64,000 nt of DNA from Sphingobium sp. CR2-8 (GTDB taxonomy: Bacteria > Pseudomonadota > Alphaproteobacteria > Sphingomonadales > Sphingomonadaceae): positions 3,288,501-3,352,500 of the forward strand of contig NZ_JAYKZY010000002.1 of NCBI RefSeq assembly GCF_035818615.1, given 5' to 3'. Below, piece after piece: positions 34,211 through 42,942 of the stretch; within the stretch, counting starts at the first letter, position 1, and each line of letters starts with the position of its first letter. The notes under the pieces were generated by a model. The model had not been told where the DNA came from. It made no database searches and worked only from the letters and a program-made list of their open reading frames with translations. The translations under genes and the position numbers were made by a program.

Positions 34211-35274
34211 CAGGTCGCCAGCCGGTTGCCGTAGCCGATGATCAGCGTTGCGAAGATGAGCAGGCCGACGCCGCTCCAGACCATCCGGCGGACAGAAGGC
34301 GCGGCGTCCTTCCATTCGTTGAAGGCGAAGCCCCAGCAGGTGCCGAAGATGATGATGGAGGCCATGTGCAGCGTCCAACTGGAGAAGCCGAAGCGGCCCA
34401 TCTGGCTTTCACCCATCGTGTAGAAGAAGAACTGGAAATACCAGGCGGTGCCCGCGAGAGCGCACAGCAGGAAGTTGGGGAGCAGCGCGGGGCGGCGACC
34501 CGATGCGTCCGCCGCGCCGATCCACTGACCGGCCGACCTGTTCTTGACGATCAGCCAGGCGCACCAGAGCGCGTTGGGGACGAGGCCGCCGAACATGACG
34601 AGGCACAGCGTCGGCAGGCCGACCCAGAGCGGCCCGGTGCCTGCGGCGCGGCTGAGTGCGTTGACCGGCTGGCCCGCCGCCAGCCCGAAGGCGAAGCAGC
34701 TGGACATGATGCCCGAGAAGATGGCAACGGCGATGCCCTTCCTGAAATCGAATTCGGCGACGGCGGCGGCCTTCTGATCGGCCGACAGCGCCGCATCCTT
34801 GCGCGCGCCGGCCATGGCAACGACGATAATGCCCAGCACCGTGACAGCAAGGCCCAGCAGGACGATCTGGCCGTGCAGCGTGCCCGCAATCTCCGTCATG
34901 AAGCTGCCGTCGACGATCGGCGGGATCAATGTGCCGAAGACGGTACAGAGGCCCAGCACTACGGCCATGCCGAGCGAGAGGCCGAGATAGCGCATGGTGA
35001 GGCCGTAGGTGAGGCCGCCGAACCCCCAGAGGAAGCCGAAGAAGACGCACCAGCCGACGACGGAACCGGGCACCTGGCGCATCACGCCCATCAGGTCGTT
35101 GGTCTGGATCGAGGCGAAGAACCAGGGGGCGATCACCCAGGAGAAGATGCCCCCGGTCAGCCAGAAGATTTCCCAGTTCCAGCGCTTCACCCCGCGATAG
35201 GGGACGTAGAAGCTGGCCGAAGCGAGACCGCCCAGCCAGTGGAAGAGGACGCCGAGCAGTGGATTTCCGATCAT
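34210..35274 (-). CDS. rhaT: L-rhamnose/H+ symporter family (RhaT)
   Basis: 354-residue membrane protein with about ten helices and the RhaT-type beginning NPLLGVLFHWLGGLASASFYVPYRGVKRWNWE (in parts). WFFASIQTNDL, GFLWGFGGLTYGLTMRYLG and the C-terminal WTLHMASIIIFGTCWGF agree with the family. It imports L-rhamnose with protons across the inner membrane. The start overlaps the lactonase stop (ATGA), so it belongs to the rhamnose catabolic operon. Length matches E. coli RhaT (344 aa). Confidence 0.92.
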   Translation of the reverse strand: MIGNPLLGVLFHWLGGLASASFYVPYRGVKRWNWEIFWLTGGIFSWVIAPWFFASIQTNDLMGVMRQVPGSVVGWCVFFGFLWGFGGLTYGLTMRYLGLSLGMAVVLGLCTVFGTLIPPIVDGSFMTEIAGTLHGQIVLLGLAVTVLGIIVVAMAGARKDAALSADQKAAAVAEFDFRKGIAVAIFSGIMSSCFAFGLAAGQPVNALSRAAGTGPLWVGLPTLCLVMFGGLVPNALWCAWLIVKNRSAGQWIGAADASGRRPALLPNFLLCALAGTAWYFQFFFYTMGESQMGRFGFSSWTLHMASIIIFGTCWGFAFNEWKDAAPSVRRMVWSGVGLLIFATLIIGYGNRLAT

Positions 35275-36173
35275 AGGTCGAGTCCCAGACGATAGAGGCG
35301 GTTGGCGTTGCCACCGAAGAGCGCGCGGCGGTCGCTTTCAGGGAAGTCCGCGACGATGGCGTGATAGGCTTCCATGTAACGGTCGATCGGGCCGAACAGC
35401 TTGTCGGTGGGCGTGTCGCTGGCAAAGGCGCAGCGCCCGACCCCGAACAGGTCGATCGTTTCGCGGACCAGCGGTGCGATTGTTTCCTGTGTCCAGTCGC
35501 GGCGGATGAACCCCATGCCCGACAGCTTGACCGCAACATGGGGCAGCGCGGCAAGCGCCTTCATGCCGGCGCGCCAATCCCCAAGACCGTCCGCGTCGGT
35601 CAGGACCGGCATGCCCATATGGTTGATGATGACGGGGATGTCGGGATGGCGTTCGATCAGGGGAACAAGGCCCGGCATCTGGCCCGGATAGCATTGCAGG
35701 TCGAACGACAGGCCATGGTTGGCGAGCAGCGCATAGCCCGCCTGCCATTGGAGATCTGCTGTCAGGTCGGTGGGGCCATAGGTGCGCTGCGGGTCGGGAT
35801 GCCAGTTGACGATGTGGCGGATGCCCTTGACGCGGGGATGCGCGGCCTGCGCGGCCAGCAGGGCATCGACATCGGGATCGTTGAGGGCTGCAAAGGCGAC
35901 GAGGCCGGTCGGCAGGCCTTCGACTTGCGCGAGGCCGTCTAGCCACTGGGTTTCGCGCAAGGCGCTGTCCGCCGCTGCACCTGCGTCGACATGGACTGCA
36001 CCGACGACGTTCCAGCGGGCCAAGTCAGCGCGATATTGGGCGACGCCATAGTCATGGGCGATCGGTTCGACGCTGCCGTTCGGGCCATCTTCGGAGAAGG
36101 GCGCGCTCAGCCAGTCGTAGCGGATATGGTTGAGATCCCACAGATGGATATGGGCATCGACAAAGGGGATCAT
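35271..36173 (-). CDS. amidohydrolase-2 family lactonase, probable L-rhamnono-lactonase
   Basis: 300-residue metal-dependent hydrolase. N-terminal FVDAHIHLWDLNHIRYDWL carries the HxH metal motif; VIINHMGMP (about residues 180-188) and CAFASDTPTDKLF (about 254-266) hold further ligands and the catalytic Asp. Close families open sugar-acid lactones (L-fucono- and L-rhamnono-lactone). Position between rhmD-FAH-SDR and rhaT makes step 2 of non-phosphorylative rhamnose breakdown the best assignment. A 206-bp gap with a palindromic repeat separates it from the SDR gene upstream. Confidence 0.82.
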   Translation of the reverse strand: MIPFVDAHIHLWDLNHIRYDWLSAPFSEDGPNGSVEPIAHDYGVAQYRADLARWNVVGAVHVDAGAAADSALRETQWLDGLAQVEGLPTGLVAFAALNDPDVDALLAAQAAHPRVKGIRHIVNWHPDPQRTYGPTDLTADLQWQAGYALLANHGLSFDLQCYPGQMPGLVPLIERHPDIPVIINHMGMPVLTDADGLGDWRAGMKALAALPHVAVKLSGMGFIRRDWTQETIAPLVRETIDLFGVGRCAFASDTPTDKLFGPIDRYMEAYHAIVADFPESDRRALFGGNANRLYRLGLDL

Positions 36174-36230
36174 GCTTCCTCTTCCTTGGTCCGCAACGAC
36201 AGCCGTTCAATCGGGATGACTCTGATCCCC

Positions 36231-36303
36231 GTTCGCCCTGAGCCTGTCGAAGGGCTTCACGTGTTGAACAAAAGAACAGGGCTTCGACAGGCTCAGCCCG
36301 AAC
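36231..36303. repeat. extragenic palindrome of the TGAGCCTGTCGAAG family
   Basis: Arms GTTCGCCCTGAGCCTGTCGA and the near-complement ending AGGCTCAGCCCGAAC, around a loop rich in A and T. Same family as 8388-8460. It sits inside the rhamnose operon, between the SDR gene and the lactonase gene, where its transcript hairpin could stabilise the upstream part of the message or reduce expression downstream. Confidence 0.85.
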
Positions 36304-36379
36304 GGTCGTTGTTTGAAGCTCGCTTTACAAGCGGCGCGCCGGACTCTTGGGTGGCCGGTCGCGCCGCGCGACTTTGTTT

Positions 36380-37129
36380 TTAGAAGGTGGTGCGGCCACC
36401 CGACGTGTCGAAGGTCGACGCGGTGGTGAAGCTGCACTCCTCGCTCGCCATGAAGCAGACCATCGCGGCCGATTCCTCGATCAGGCCGAGGCGGCCCATC
36501 GGGATTTTCGAACGCATGTAATCGACCTGGCTCTGGGGCAGCTGGGCCAGGATCGGGCTTTCGAAGGTGGCGGGGGTCAGCGCGTTGGCGATGACGCCCT
36601 TGCCCGCCAGTTCCTTGCCAAGGCTCTTGGTGAAGCCGATGACGCCTGCCTTGCTCGCCGAATAGGCCGATGCGTTGGGATTGCCCTCCTTGCCCGCGAC
36701 GGAGGCCAGGTTGACGATCCGGCCATAGCCGTTTTCGAGCAGGAAAGGCACAACTTCGCGGTTGCAGTAGAAAAGGCCATTCAAGTTGATGTCGATCACC
36801 CGCTGGAAGCTGTCGACGGGGTAATCCCACACGGTCGCGGTCGCGCCGGTGATCCCGGCCGAGCAGATCAGGATATCGACCTTGCCCAGAGCGGCGGCGG
36901 TTTCCTTGGCGGCAGCGGCGACGGCGGCATGATCGCTGACGTCGAGCGCGACCACATGGGCCGCGCCGATTTCATCGCGGGTGGCGGCGAGCGCATCGGG
37001 ATTGAGATCCCACAGCGCGACCTGGCCGCCTTCGGCGACGATGCGCGCGGCGACCTGCTTGCCCAGGCCCGACGCGCCGCCGGTGATGATCGCGTTTCGG
37101 CCCGCAAAACGGCCCGCGTAGACGCTCAT
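36380..37129 (-). CDS. SDR, probable L-2-keto-3-deoxyrhamnonate 4-dehydrogenase
   Basis: 249-residue short-chain dehydrogenase. Cofactor motif TGGASGLGKQVA (about residues 14-25), NAG-type motif CSAGITG (about 85-91), active-site Ser in NLASVAG and YSASKAG (Tyr about 154, Lys about 158). It matches the position and type of LRA5 of the Sphingomonas route II pathway, which oxidises 2-keto-3-deoxy-L-rhamnonate to the 2,4-diketo compound. The ATG at 37129 overlaps the stop of the FAH-family gene (ATGA); an earlier frame start at 37159 is not supported. Confidence 0.85.
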   Translation of the reverse strand: MSVYAGRFAGRNAIITGGASGLGKQVAARIVAEGGQVALWDLNPDALAATRDEIGAAHVVALDVSDHAAVAAAAKETAAALGKVDILICSAGITGATATVWDYPVDSFQRVIDINLNGLFYCNREVVPFLLENGYGRIVNLASVAGKEGNPNASAYSASKAGVIGFTKSLGKELAGKGVIANALTPATFESPILAQLPQSQVDYMRSKIPMGRLGLIEESAAMVCFMASEECSFTTASTFDTSGGRTTF

Positions 37130-37983
37130 CCGAGCACCACGTCGCCGAGGTGACGCCATTCCGACACGGCCTGCTTCTGCTGCCCAAGCTTTTCTATGCC
37201 CAGTTCCATGACGTCACCGGCCTTGAGATAAACGGCAGTCGGCTTCTTGCCTTCGCCCACGCCCGGGGGCGTGCCGGTGATCATGAGGTCGCCCGGATAG
37301 AGGGTGATATATTCGCTGACATAGGAGATGAGCTGGGCGACGTTGAAGATCATCGTCTTCGTGTTGCCGGTCTGCATCCGCTGGCCGTTCACGTCGAGAT
37401 ACATGTCGAGATTCTGCACGTCGCCGACTTCGTCCGGCGTCACCAGCCAGGGGCCGACCGGGCAGAATGTGTCGTGGCCCTTGCCCTTGGACCACTGGGT
37501 GCCGCGCTGCTTCTGGTTGAAGCGTTCCGACACGTCGTTGACCAGGGTGTAGCCTGCGACCTTCGACAACGCCTCTTCTTCGGAAACGAAGCGGCAGGTT
37601 TGCCCGATGATGACGCCCAGTTCGACTTCCCAGTCGCCATGGGTCGAATTCTTCGGCAGCACGACTTCGTCATTGGGACCGTTCAGCGACGACAGCGCCT
37701 TCATGAACATCATCGGCTCGGTCGGGATCGGCAGGTTCGATTCGATCGCATGATCCTCATAGTTGAGGCCGATCGCGACAATCTTGCCGATGCCCTTGAC
37801 CGGCACGCCGTAGCGCGGTTCGCCTTCGACGACCGGGAGCGAGGCGATATCGGCCGCCTGCGCGGTGGCGAGGGTGGCGACGGTCAGTTCAGGCACCACG
37901 GCCGACAGGTCGCGGATGTTGCCGTCGCTGTCGATGACGCCGGGCTTTTCCTGGCCACGCTGGCCGAAACGAACGAATTTCAT
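37126..37983 (-). CDS. FAH-family hydrolase, probable 2,4-diketo-3-deoxy-L-rhamnonate hydrolase
   Basis: 285 residues of the fumarylacetoacetate-hydrolase family. The catalytic domain starts near residue 65 (KIVAIGLNYEDHAIE); the metal ligands lie in DWEVELGVIIG (ExE, about residues 117-127) and VNDVSERF (Asp about 149). MITGTPPGVGEG is the typical late loop. The Sphingomonas LRA6 enzyme of this family splits 2,4-diketo-3-deoxy-L-rhamnonate into pyruvate and L-lactate. Its place between rhmD and the SDR gene supports this job. It lies 22 bp downstream of rhmD. Confidence 0.9.
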   Translation of the reverse strand: MKFVRFGQRGQEKPGVIDSDGNIRDLSAVVPELTVATLATAQAADIASLPVVEGEPRYGVPVKGIGKIVAIGLNYEDHAIESNLPIPTEPMMFMKALSSLNGPNDEVVLPKNSTHGDWEVELGVIIGQTCRFVSEEEALSKVAGYTLVNDVSERFNQKQRGTQWSKGKGHDTFCPVGPWLVTPDEVGDVQNLDMYLDVNGQRMQTGNTKTMIFNVAQLISYVSEYITLYPGDLMITGTPPGVGEGKKPTAVYLKAGDVMELGIEKLGQQKQAVSEWRHLGDVVLG

Positions 37984-38005
37984 GGGTCAGTCTCTCTTCA
38001 AACGA

Positions 38006-39199
38006 TCAGTGGGTATAGGGACGGTGCATCGCGATGTCAGGGTTGAGGTCCACGCCGAAGCCGGGCTTGTCGAGCGCGGTCACCTTCATGCGGCCATTTT
38101 CGGGGACCGGTTCGCCCAGCAGCTGGGGATGGAACATCGGCACCACCTCCGTCGGCCCCGGATGCATCATCAGGAATTCGGCGAAGGGCGAATTGTGGCG
38201 GGTGATGACGAAATGATAGCTGTAGACGGACGAGCCATGCGGCACGACCATCTTGCCATGGGCGTCGGCCAGCGCGCTGATCTTGAGCAGTTCGGTCACG
38301 CCGCCGCACCAGCCGACATCGGGCTGGATGATGTCGCAGCAATCCATTTCCAGCAGCATGCGGAAGCCCCAGCGGGTCGCTTCATGCTCGCCGGTGGTGA
38401 CCAGCATGCCCTTGGGCACGTTGCGCTTGAGCTGTTGATAGCCCCAATAATCGTCGGGACTGATTGCCTCCTCGATCCATTTGAGGCCGAGTTCGTGGGC
38501 GGCGATGGCGAGGCGGGTCGCATAGTCGACGTCAAGCGCCATCCAGCAGTCCCACATCAGCCAGAAATCCTCACCCACCTTGGACCGCATGTCGGCCAGT
38601 TCGGCGATATTCTTCTTCAGGCCCTCGACGCCTTCGGCCGGGCCATGATGCAGCGCCATCTTGCCGCCGATGAAGCCGAATTCCTTCGCCTTGTCGGGCC
38701 GCGCGCCAGTCGCGTAGAATTGCAGTTCGTCGCGCACCGCGCCGCCCAGCAGATGATAGACCGGTTCCTGCCGCAACTTGCCCAGCAAGTCCCACAGCGC
38801 AAGATCGACGCCGGAAATCGCGTTCACGACCAGGCCCTTGCGGCCATAATATTGGGTCGAGAAATACATCTGGTCCCAGATTTTTTCATAGTCCGTGGGC
38901 GCGCGCCCTTCGAGGAAGCGGGCGAGATGCTTTTCCACGATATAGGCGGCCGGTTCGCCGCCGGTCGTCACCGCGAAGCCGACGGTGCCGTCCTCCGCTT
39001 CGATTTCCACGACCAGCGTGCCCAGCACGTTGATGCCGAAGCTCTGCCGCGACTGGCGATATTCGGGATATTTCGACATCGGGGTCGCGATATGGTCGTC
39101 GATCCAGTGGCCCGCGCCCTGGTCATGATAGTCGGCACCGCCACCACGCACGGTGAAAGCCCGAACATGTTTGATCTTCGGCAAGGTCACGATCGGCAC
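38006..39199 (-). CDS. rhmD: L-rhamnonate dehydratase
   Basis: 397-residue enolase-superfamily enzyme that dehydrates L-rhamnonate to 2-keto-3-deoxy-L-rhamnonate. Very close to the E. coli RhmD pattern: [14 protein letters not shown] near the N-terminus, [36 protein letters not shown], metal ligands in [14 protein letters not shown] and SGEH-like TGEHEAT, and the catalytic His in [12 protein letters not shown]. The start is taken as GTG at 39199, 7 bp after AGGGAG, giving [15 protein letters not shown]; an earlier TTG at 39220 is less likely. First gene of the minus-strand rhamnose operon. Confidence 0.95.
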   Translation of the reverse strand: MPIVTLPKIKHVRAFTVRGGGADYHDQGAGHWIDDHIATPMSKYPEYRQSRQSFGINVLGTLVVEIEAEDGTVGFAVTTGGEPAAYIVEKHLARFLEGRAPTDYEKIWDQMYFSTQYYGRKGLVVNAISGVDLALWDLLGKLRQEPVYHLLGGAVRDELQFYATGARPDKAKEFGFIGGKMALHHGPAEGVEGLKKNIAELADMRSKVGEDFWLMWDCWMALDVDYATRLAIAAHELGLKWIEEAISPDDYWGYQQLKRNVPKGMLVTTGEHEATRWGFRMLLEMDCCDIIQPDVGWCGGVTELLKISALADAHGKMVVPHGSSVYSYHFVITRHNSPFAEFLMMHPGPTEVVPMFHPQLLGEPVPENGRMKVTALDKPGFGVDLNPDIAMHRPYTH

Positions 39200-39252
39200 G
39201 CACTCACTCCCTGAACCCAAGCCGTCGCCCCACAGGATCGGACGGCAGAAAC

Positions 39253-39267
39253 CTGCAATATATGGCC
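39253..39267. promoter_or_regulatory. candidate operator CTGCA-ATATA-TGGCC
   Basis: Copy of the locus motif 54 bp upstream of the rhmD start in the divergent region shared with the second IclR-type regulator gene. Outer positions are weak; the core resembles the copies at 14393 and 18637. Confidence 0.45.
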
Positions 39268-39347
39268 AAAATGCCGATAAAGTTCGGGCAGTGCAGATGG
39301 TGGCGTGATCGAAACACTCAGCCCACCCTCTCCTTCGCCCTTGTTTT

Positions 39348-39362
39348 TCTCATTTTGTGGGA
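39348..39362. promoter_or_regulatory. candidate operator TCTCA-TTTTG-TGGGA
   Basis: Weaker motif copy 14 bp upstream of the second IclR-type regulator start. With the copy at 39253 it would allow divergent control of rhmD and of the regulator operon. Confidence 0.4.
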
Positions 39363-39376
39363 TAGAGTGTTATTAG

Positions 39377-40219
39377 ATGAGACAGAAAACGTCAAACCCA
39401 GAATCAGGCGTGCGAGAGGAAAAGTCGAAAACGGAGCCGTCCAAGGCTTCGGGGTCGCAGACCTTGCAGCGTGGCCTGGACCTGCTCGACCAGGTGATCG
39501 ACGGACCGATCAAGCTGGCCGACCTGTCGACACGCATGGGGCTGACCCGGTCGACCACCCACCGGTTGGCCAATGCGATGGTGGAGCGGGGTTTCCTGAC
39601 CTTTCTGCCGCGCGAGGGCTATCAATTGGGGCCGAAGCTGTTGCAGCTGGGCTTTCTGGCGCAAAGCCAGACCGACGTGGTGCAGATCGCCCGGCCGCAT
39701 CTGGAGGCGCTGGCCGCCGCGAGCGAGGATGTGGTCCATCTGGGGCGATTGGACGGGGATCAGGCGCTGTATCTGGACAAGATTCCCGGGCGCAGGCGGG
39801 TGGAGATCAGCAGCCGGATCGGCGACCGCCATCCGCTGACATCCACCGGCCTTGGCAAGGCGTTGCTGATCGATGATGCCGAATCGAGCTGGACCCGCTT
39901 GCTGGAAAGCGAACGGACGACCGGCACCCATGATGCCGATCCGGACGCCTGGCTGACGCGCATGCGCGGCTATGTCGCGGCAGGGCGCGCCTTCGACCTG
40001 GAGGAGAATGAAGACCAGATTCGCTGCGTCGCGGCCCCGATCCGCGATGCGTCCGGCGCGATCGTCGCTGCGATCAGCCTTTCGAGCGCCGCCCAATATA
40101 TGGACGATGAGCGGATGGCGGCGCTGAGCGACGATGTGCGCGCCGCTGCACAGAAAGTCAGCGCCGACCTGGGCTGGACCCCCGGCGTCAAACCACCCCG
40201 CCGCCCCGCGCGGCGCTAA
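39377..40219 (+). CDS. IclR-family transcriptional regulator of the rhamnose genes
   Basis: 280 residues. N-terminal winged helix with IKLADLSTRMGLTRSTTHRLANAM (in parts; about residues 44-67) and a C-terminal IclR ligand domain with DKIPGRRRVEISSRIGDRHPLTSTGLGKALL (in parts) and VAAPIRDASGAIVAAISLSSAA. The overall design is like the regulator at 14444. It is divergent from rhmD and 17 bp upstream of the rhamnose dehydrogenase gene, so control of rhamnose catabolism is likely. No clear ribosome-binding site precedes the ATG at 39377. Confidence 0.88.
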   Translation: MRQKTSNPESGVREEKSKTEPSKASGSQTLQRGLDLLDQVIDGPIKLADLSTRMGLTRSTTHRLANAMVERGFLTFLPREGYQLGPKLLQLGFLAQSQTDVVQIARPHLEALAAASEDVVHLGRLDGDQALYLDKIPGRRRVEISSRIGDRHPLTSTGLGKALLIDDAESSWTRLLESERTTGTHDADPDAWLTRMRGYVAAGRAFDLEENEDQIRCVAAPIRDASGAIVAAISLSSAAQYMDDERMAALSDDVRAAAQKVSADLGWTPGVKPPRRPARR

Positions 40220-40236
40220 TCCAAGGACCCATTCGC

Positions 40237-41001
40237 ATGAAGCTGCTTGAAGGCAAGATCGTCCTCGTCACCGGCGCATCGACCGGCATCGGCCGCGCCG
40301 CCGCCATCGGCGCGGCCCAGCATGGCGCCGATGTCGCCATCAATTACGCCAACAGCGATGGTCCCGCCGCCAGCTGCGTGGCGGAGATCGAGGCGCTGGG
40401 CCAACGCGCCATCGCGGTGAAGGGCGACGTCGCCGACCCGCAGACCGCGCAGGATTTCGTGGCCAAAGCGGTCGAGGCCTTCGGCAAGGTCGATGTGATG
40501 GTGAGCAATGCGGGCATCTGTCCGTTCCACGCTTTTCTGGACATGCCGGTCGATGTGGTGGAGCGGACGTTCAAGGTGAACCTGCATGGCGCCTATTTCA
40601 TGGTGCAGGCCGCCGCGCAGCAGATGGTGAAACAGGGCCATGGTGGATCGATCGTCGCGGTATCCTCCATCTCCGCCTTGGTGGGCGGCGAGTATCAGAC
40701 GCATTACACCCCGACCAAGGCGGGCGTGCATTCGCTGATGCAGTCCACCGCGATCGCGCTGGGCAAGCATGGCATTCGGTGCAACAGCGTGCTGCCCGGC
40801 ACGATCCTGACCGAGATCAACAAGGACGATCTGGCCGATGTCGAGAAGCGCGAATATATGGAAGCGCGCACGCCGTTGGGGCGGCTGGGCCAGCCGGAAG
40901 ATCTGGCCGGGCCGATCGTGTTTCTGGCGTCGGACATGGCCGCCTATGTGACCGGCGCGGCGCTGTTGGTAGATGGCGGCATGTATGTGAATTTGCAGTA
41001 A
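40237..41001 (+). CDS. SDR, probable L-rhamnose 1-dehydrogenase
   Basis: 254-residue short-chain dehydrogenase. Cofactor motif TGASTGIGRAAA (about residues 12-23), NAG motif SNAGICPFHAFLDMP (about 90-104), active site SSISALVGGEYQTHYTPTKAG (in parts; Tyr about 160, Lys about 164) and C-terminal VTGAALLVDGGMYVNLQ. The NAGICPFHxFLDMP and HYTPTKAG segments are characteristic of the known rhamnose 1-dehydrogenases (LRA1/RhaDH), which oxidise L-rhamnose to L-rhamnono-gamma-lactone. First metabolic gene after the regulator. Confidence 0.9.
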   Translation: MKLLEGKIVLVTGASTGIGRAAAIGAAQHGADVAINYANSDGPAASCVAEIEALGQRAIAVKGDVADPQTAQDFVAKAVEAFGKVDVMVSNAGICPFHAFLDMPVDVVERTFKVNLHGAYFMVQAAAQQMVKQGHGGSIVAVSSISALVGGEYQTHYTPTKAGVHSLMQSTAIALGKHGIRCNSVLPGTILTEINKDDLADVEKREYMEARTPLGRLGQPEDLAGPIVFLASDMAAYVTGAALLVDGGMYVNLQ

Positions 41002-41067
41002 GCACCGACGCGCTCGACCTCTTCCCGTCGGCCTGCTTCTGTCAGCAAGATGTTTTTCAGAAGAAAT

Positions 41068-41091
41068 GAGCTTCGACAGGCTCAGCGAACG
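41068..41091. repeat. single arm of the TGAGCCTGTCGAAG repeat family
   Basis: GAGCTTCGACAGGCTCAGCG followed by AACG matches one arm of the palindromes at 8388 and 36231; the partner arm is missing. It lies in the 103-bp gap before the second CE12 gene and overlaps a false upstream start at 41066. Confidence 0.75.
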
Positions 41092-41104
41092 GAGAGAGGA
41101 CAGC

Positions 41105-41932
41105 GTGAAAAACGGGAATATGCCCATGAGAACCGCATTGGCCATTGTAGCAGTTTTTGCCGCTCTGTTCGCCACACAAGTCGCCCAGGCCACGCGGCCA
41201 GGCGATACGATCCTGATCGCCAGCGATTCGACGGCGGCGACCTACAAGGCCGATCGCTACCCGCAAGTCGGATGGGGACAGATGCTGTCATGCGGGCTGG
41301 CCCCCGACGTGCGGGTCAGCAACCATGCGATGGGCGGCCGATCGACCCGCACCTTCCTGGCGGAAGGCCGTTGGGCGCGGTTGATGGCGGAGGTGATGCC
41401 GGGCGACACGGTGCTGATCCAGTTCGGCCATAACGACCAGGCGCGAAACAAGCTGGAACGCTGGGCACCCGCCGCGACCGACTATCGCGACAATCTGATG
41501 CGCTTCATCTGGGACGTGCGGACGGCGGGCGGCGTGCCGGTGCTGGTGACGCCGGTCGCGCGGCGCAACTTTGGCGTACATGGCAAGGCGGTGGCTGATT
41601 ATCCTGCCTATTCCGGCGTGATGCGGACGTTGGCGACCGATCTGCATGTGCCGCTCATCGACCTGGAAGCCCGGTCGCGCGTCTGGCTCGACCGGGCAGG
41701 GCCAGAAGCGGCCAAGGCCTATTATCTCCATTATCGGGTCGAAGATCATGTCGCCGCTTTTCCCAAAGGCGTGACGGACGACACCCATTTCAGCGAAATC
41801 GGCGGACGCCAGGTGGCCGATCTGGTGGCGGACGGGTTGAAGGCGTTGAACCTGCCCGTTTCGGCCAAGGTGCTGTCGCAGCGCCCGGCGCTGACCCGCA
41901 CGACGCCGCTTGGAAGGACGGATTGCCAATGA
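41105..41932 (+). CDS. rhamnogalacturonan acetylesterase, CE12, short form
   Basis: 275-residue secreted esterase consisting of a signal peptide (ends VAQA, about residue 29) and the SGNH domain alone. Block I ILIASDSTAATY (Ser about residue 41), SNHAMGGRSTRTFL, block III QFGHNDQARN (about 109) and the DDTHFSEIGG end block. It lacks the N-terminal beta-sandwich of the CE12 protein at 18772, so the two may differ in where or on what they act. GTG at 41105 is preferred because GGAGAGAGGA lies just upstream; ATG at 41120 is the alternative. Confidence 0.87.
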   Translation: MKNGNMPMRTALAIVAVFAALFATQVAQATRPGDTILIASDSTAATYKADRYPQVGWGQMLSCGLAPDVRVSNHAMGGRSTRTFLAEGRWARLMAEVMPGDTVLIQFGHNDQARNKLERWAPAATDYRDNLMRFIWDVRTAGGVPVLVTPVARRNFGVHGKAVADYPAYSGVMRTLATDLHVPLIDLEARSRVWLDRAGPEAAKAYYLHYRVEDHVAAFPKGVTDDTHFSEIGGRQVADLVADGLKALNLPVSAKVLSQRPALTRTTPLGRTDCQ

Positions 41933-42942
41933 CCCCGATCGATCGCCGCACGTTGCTGGCCGGCACTCTTGCGGGCGCGGCGCTGACGTCCCCTGCCCTG
42001 GCGCAGACGGGGGCGAAGACCGGCACTCGGGCCGTCACGCAGACATTTCCGCTGCCATCCGGCTTCGAGCGGTTTCCGATCTGGCCGGGCAAGGCGCCGG
42101 GCGGTGAGCGCGTTACGGTGCAAGAGCAGGAAACGCTGCGCCAGCCCGACAGCCAATCGGACGACACCGCCTTTTCCCATGTAACGACGCCGACGCTGAC
42201 CCTGCTGCGCCCCGAAACGCTGGGTGTTAAGCCCAATGGCGCGGCGATGTTGCTGATCCCCGGCGGCGGCTATACCCGCGTCGCGATCGGCAAGGAGGGC
42301 TATGCGATCGCGCGGCGCTTCGCGCAGGCTGGCTATACCTGCTTTGCGCTGGTCTATCGCCTGCCCGCCGACGGATGGACGGCAGGGGCCGAAGCGCCGT
42401 TGCAGGATGCGCAGCGCGCGCTGCGCATCGTCCAGGCGCTGGGCAAGCGCGAAAAATTCGATGCGGAGCGTGTCGGCGTCATGGGTTTTTCGGCGGGCGG
42501 GCACCTGGCCGCCTGGCTGACCAGCCGGACGCCGCAGGAAAGCTATGCCCCGGTGGATGCGAGCGACCGCGAACCGATCAAGGCCGCGATCGCCGCCTAT
42601 ATGTATCCGGTGATCCAGATGGAGGGGCCGTTCGTCCATGCCGGGTCGCGCATGCAGTTGCTGGGCGCGAACCCCACGGCGGAACGGTTGCGCGCCTATT
42701 CGCTGGATCAGGATGTCAGCGCGCAGACGCCGCCCATATTCCTGGCCCATGCGCTGAACGATGTCGCTGTGCCGCCGGAAAACAGCCTAGCGATGCTGGC
42801 CGCGTTGCGGGCGAAAAAAATACCCGTCGAATGCCATCTGTTCGAAAACGGCAATCATGGCTTTGGCCTGTCCGCGCCGCCGGCCGCGCCCGCGCCATGG
42901 CCCGACCTCTTCCTGTCCTTTGCCCGGCGTCACGGCCTGTGA
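41929..42942 (+). CDS. exported alpha/beta-hydrolase esterase
   Basis: 337 residues with a twin-arginine-like signal (DRRTLLAGTLAGAALTSPALAQ, given in parts). Alpha/beta-hydrolase motifs: oxyanion LIPGGGYTRVA (about residues 104-114), nucleophile elbow GFSAGGHLA (about 186-194), Asp in AHALNDVAVP and HGF near residue 314. It resembles acetyl-xylan/BD-FAE-type esterases seen in plant-polysaccharide loci. The ATG overlaps the CE12 stop (ATGA) and the end overlaps the lutA start, so it is cotranscribed with both. Confidence 0.85.
   Translation: MTPIDRRTLLAGTLAGAALTSPALAQTGAKTGTRAVTQTFPLPSGFERFPIWPGKAPGGERVTVQEQETLRQPDSQSDDTAFSHVTTPTLTLLRPETLGVKPNGAAMLLIPGGGYTRVAIGKEGYAIARRFAQAGYTCFALVYRLPADGWTAGAEAPLQDAQRALRIVQALGKREKFDAERVGVMGFSAGGHLAAWLTSRTPQESYAPVDASDREPIKAAIAAYMYPVIQMEGPFVHAGSRMQLLGANPTAERLRAYSLDQDVSAQTPPIFLAHALNDVAVPPENSLAMLAALRAKKIPVECHLFENGNHGFGLSAPPAAPAPWPDLFLSFARRHGL

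Noticed and set aside
41066..41104. Upstream ATG start for the second CE12 gene
   Set aside because: It would place an arm of the intergenic repeat family inside the coding region and put 13 charged residues before the signal peptide.
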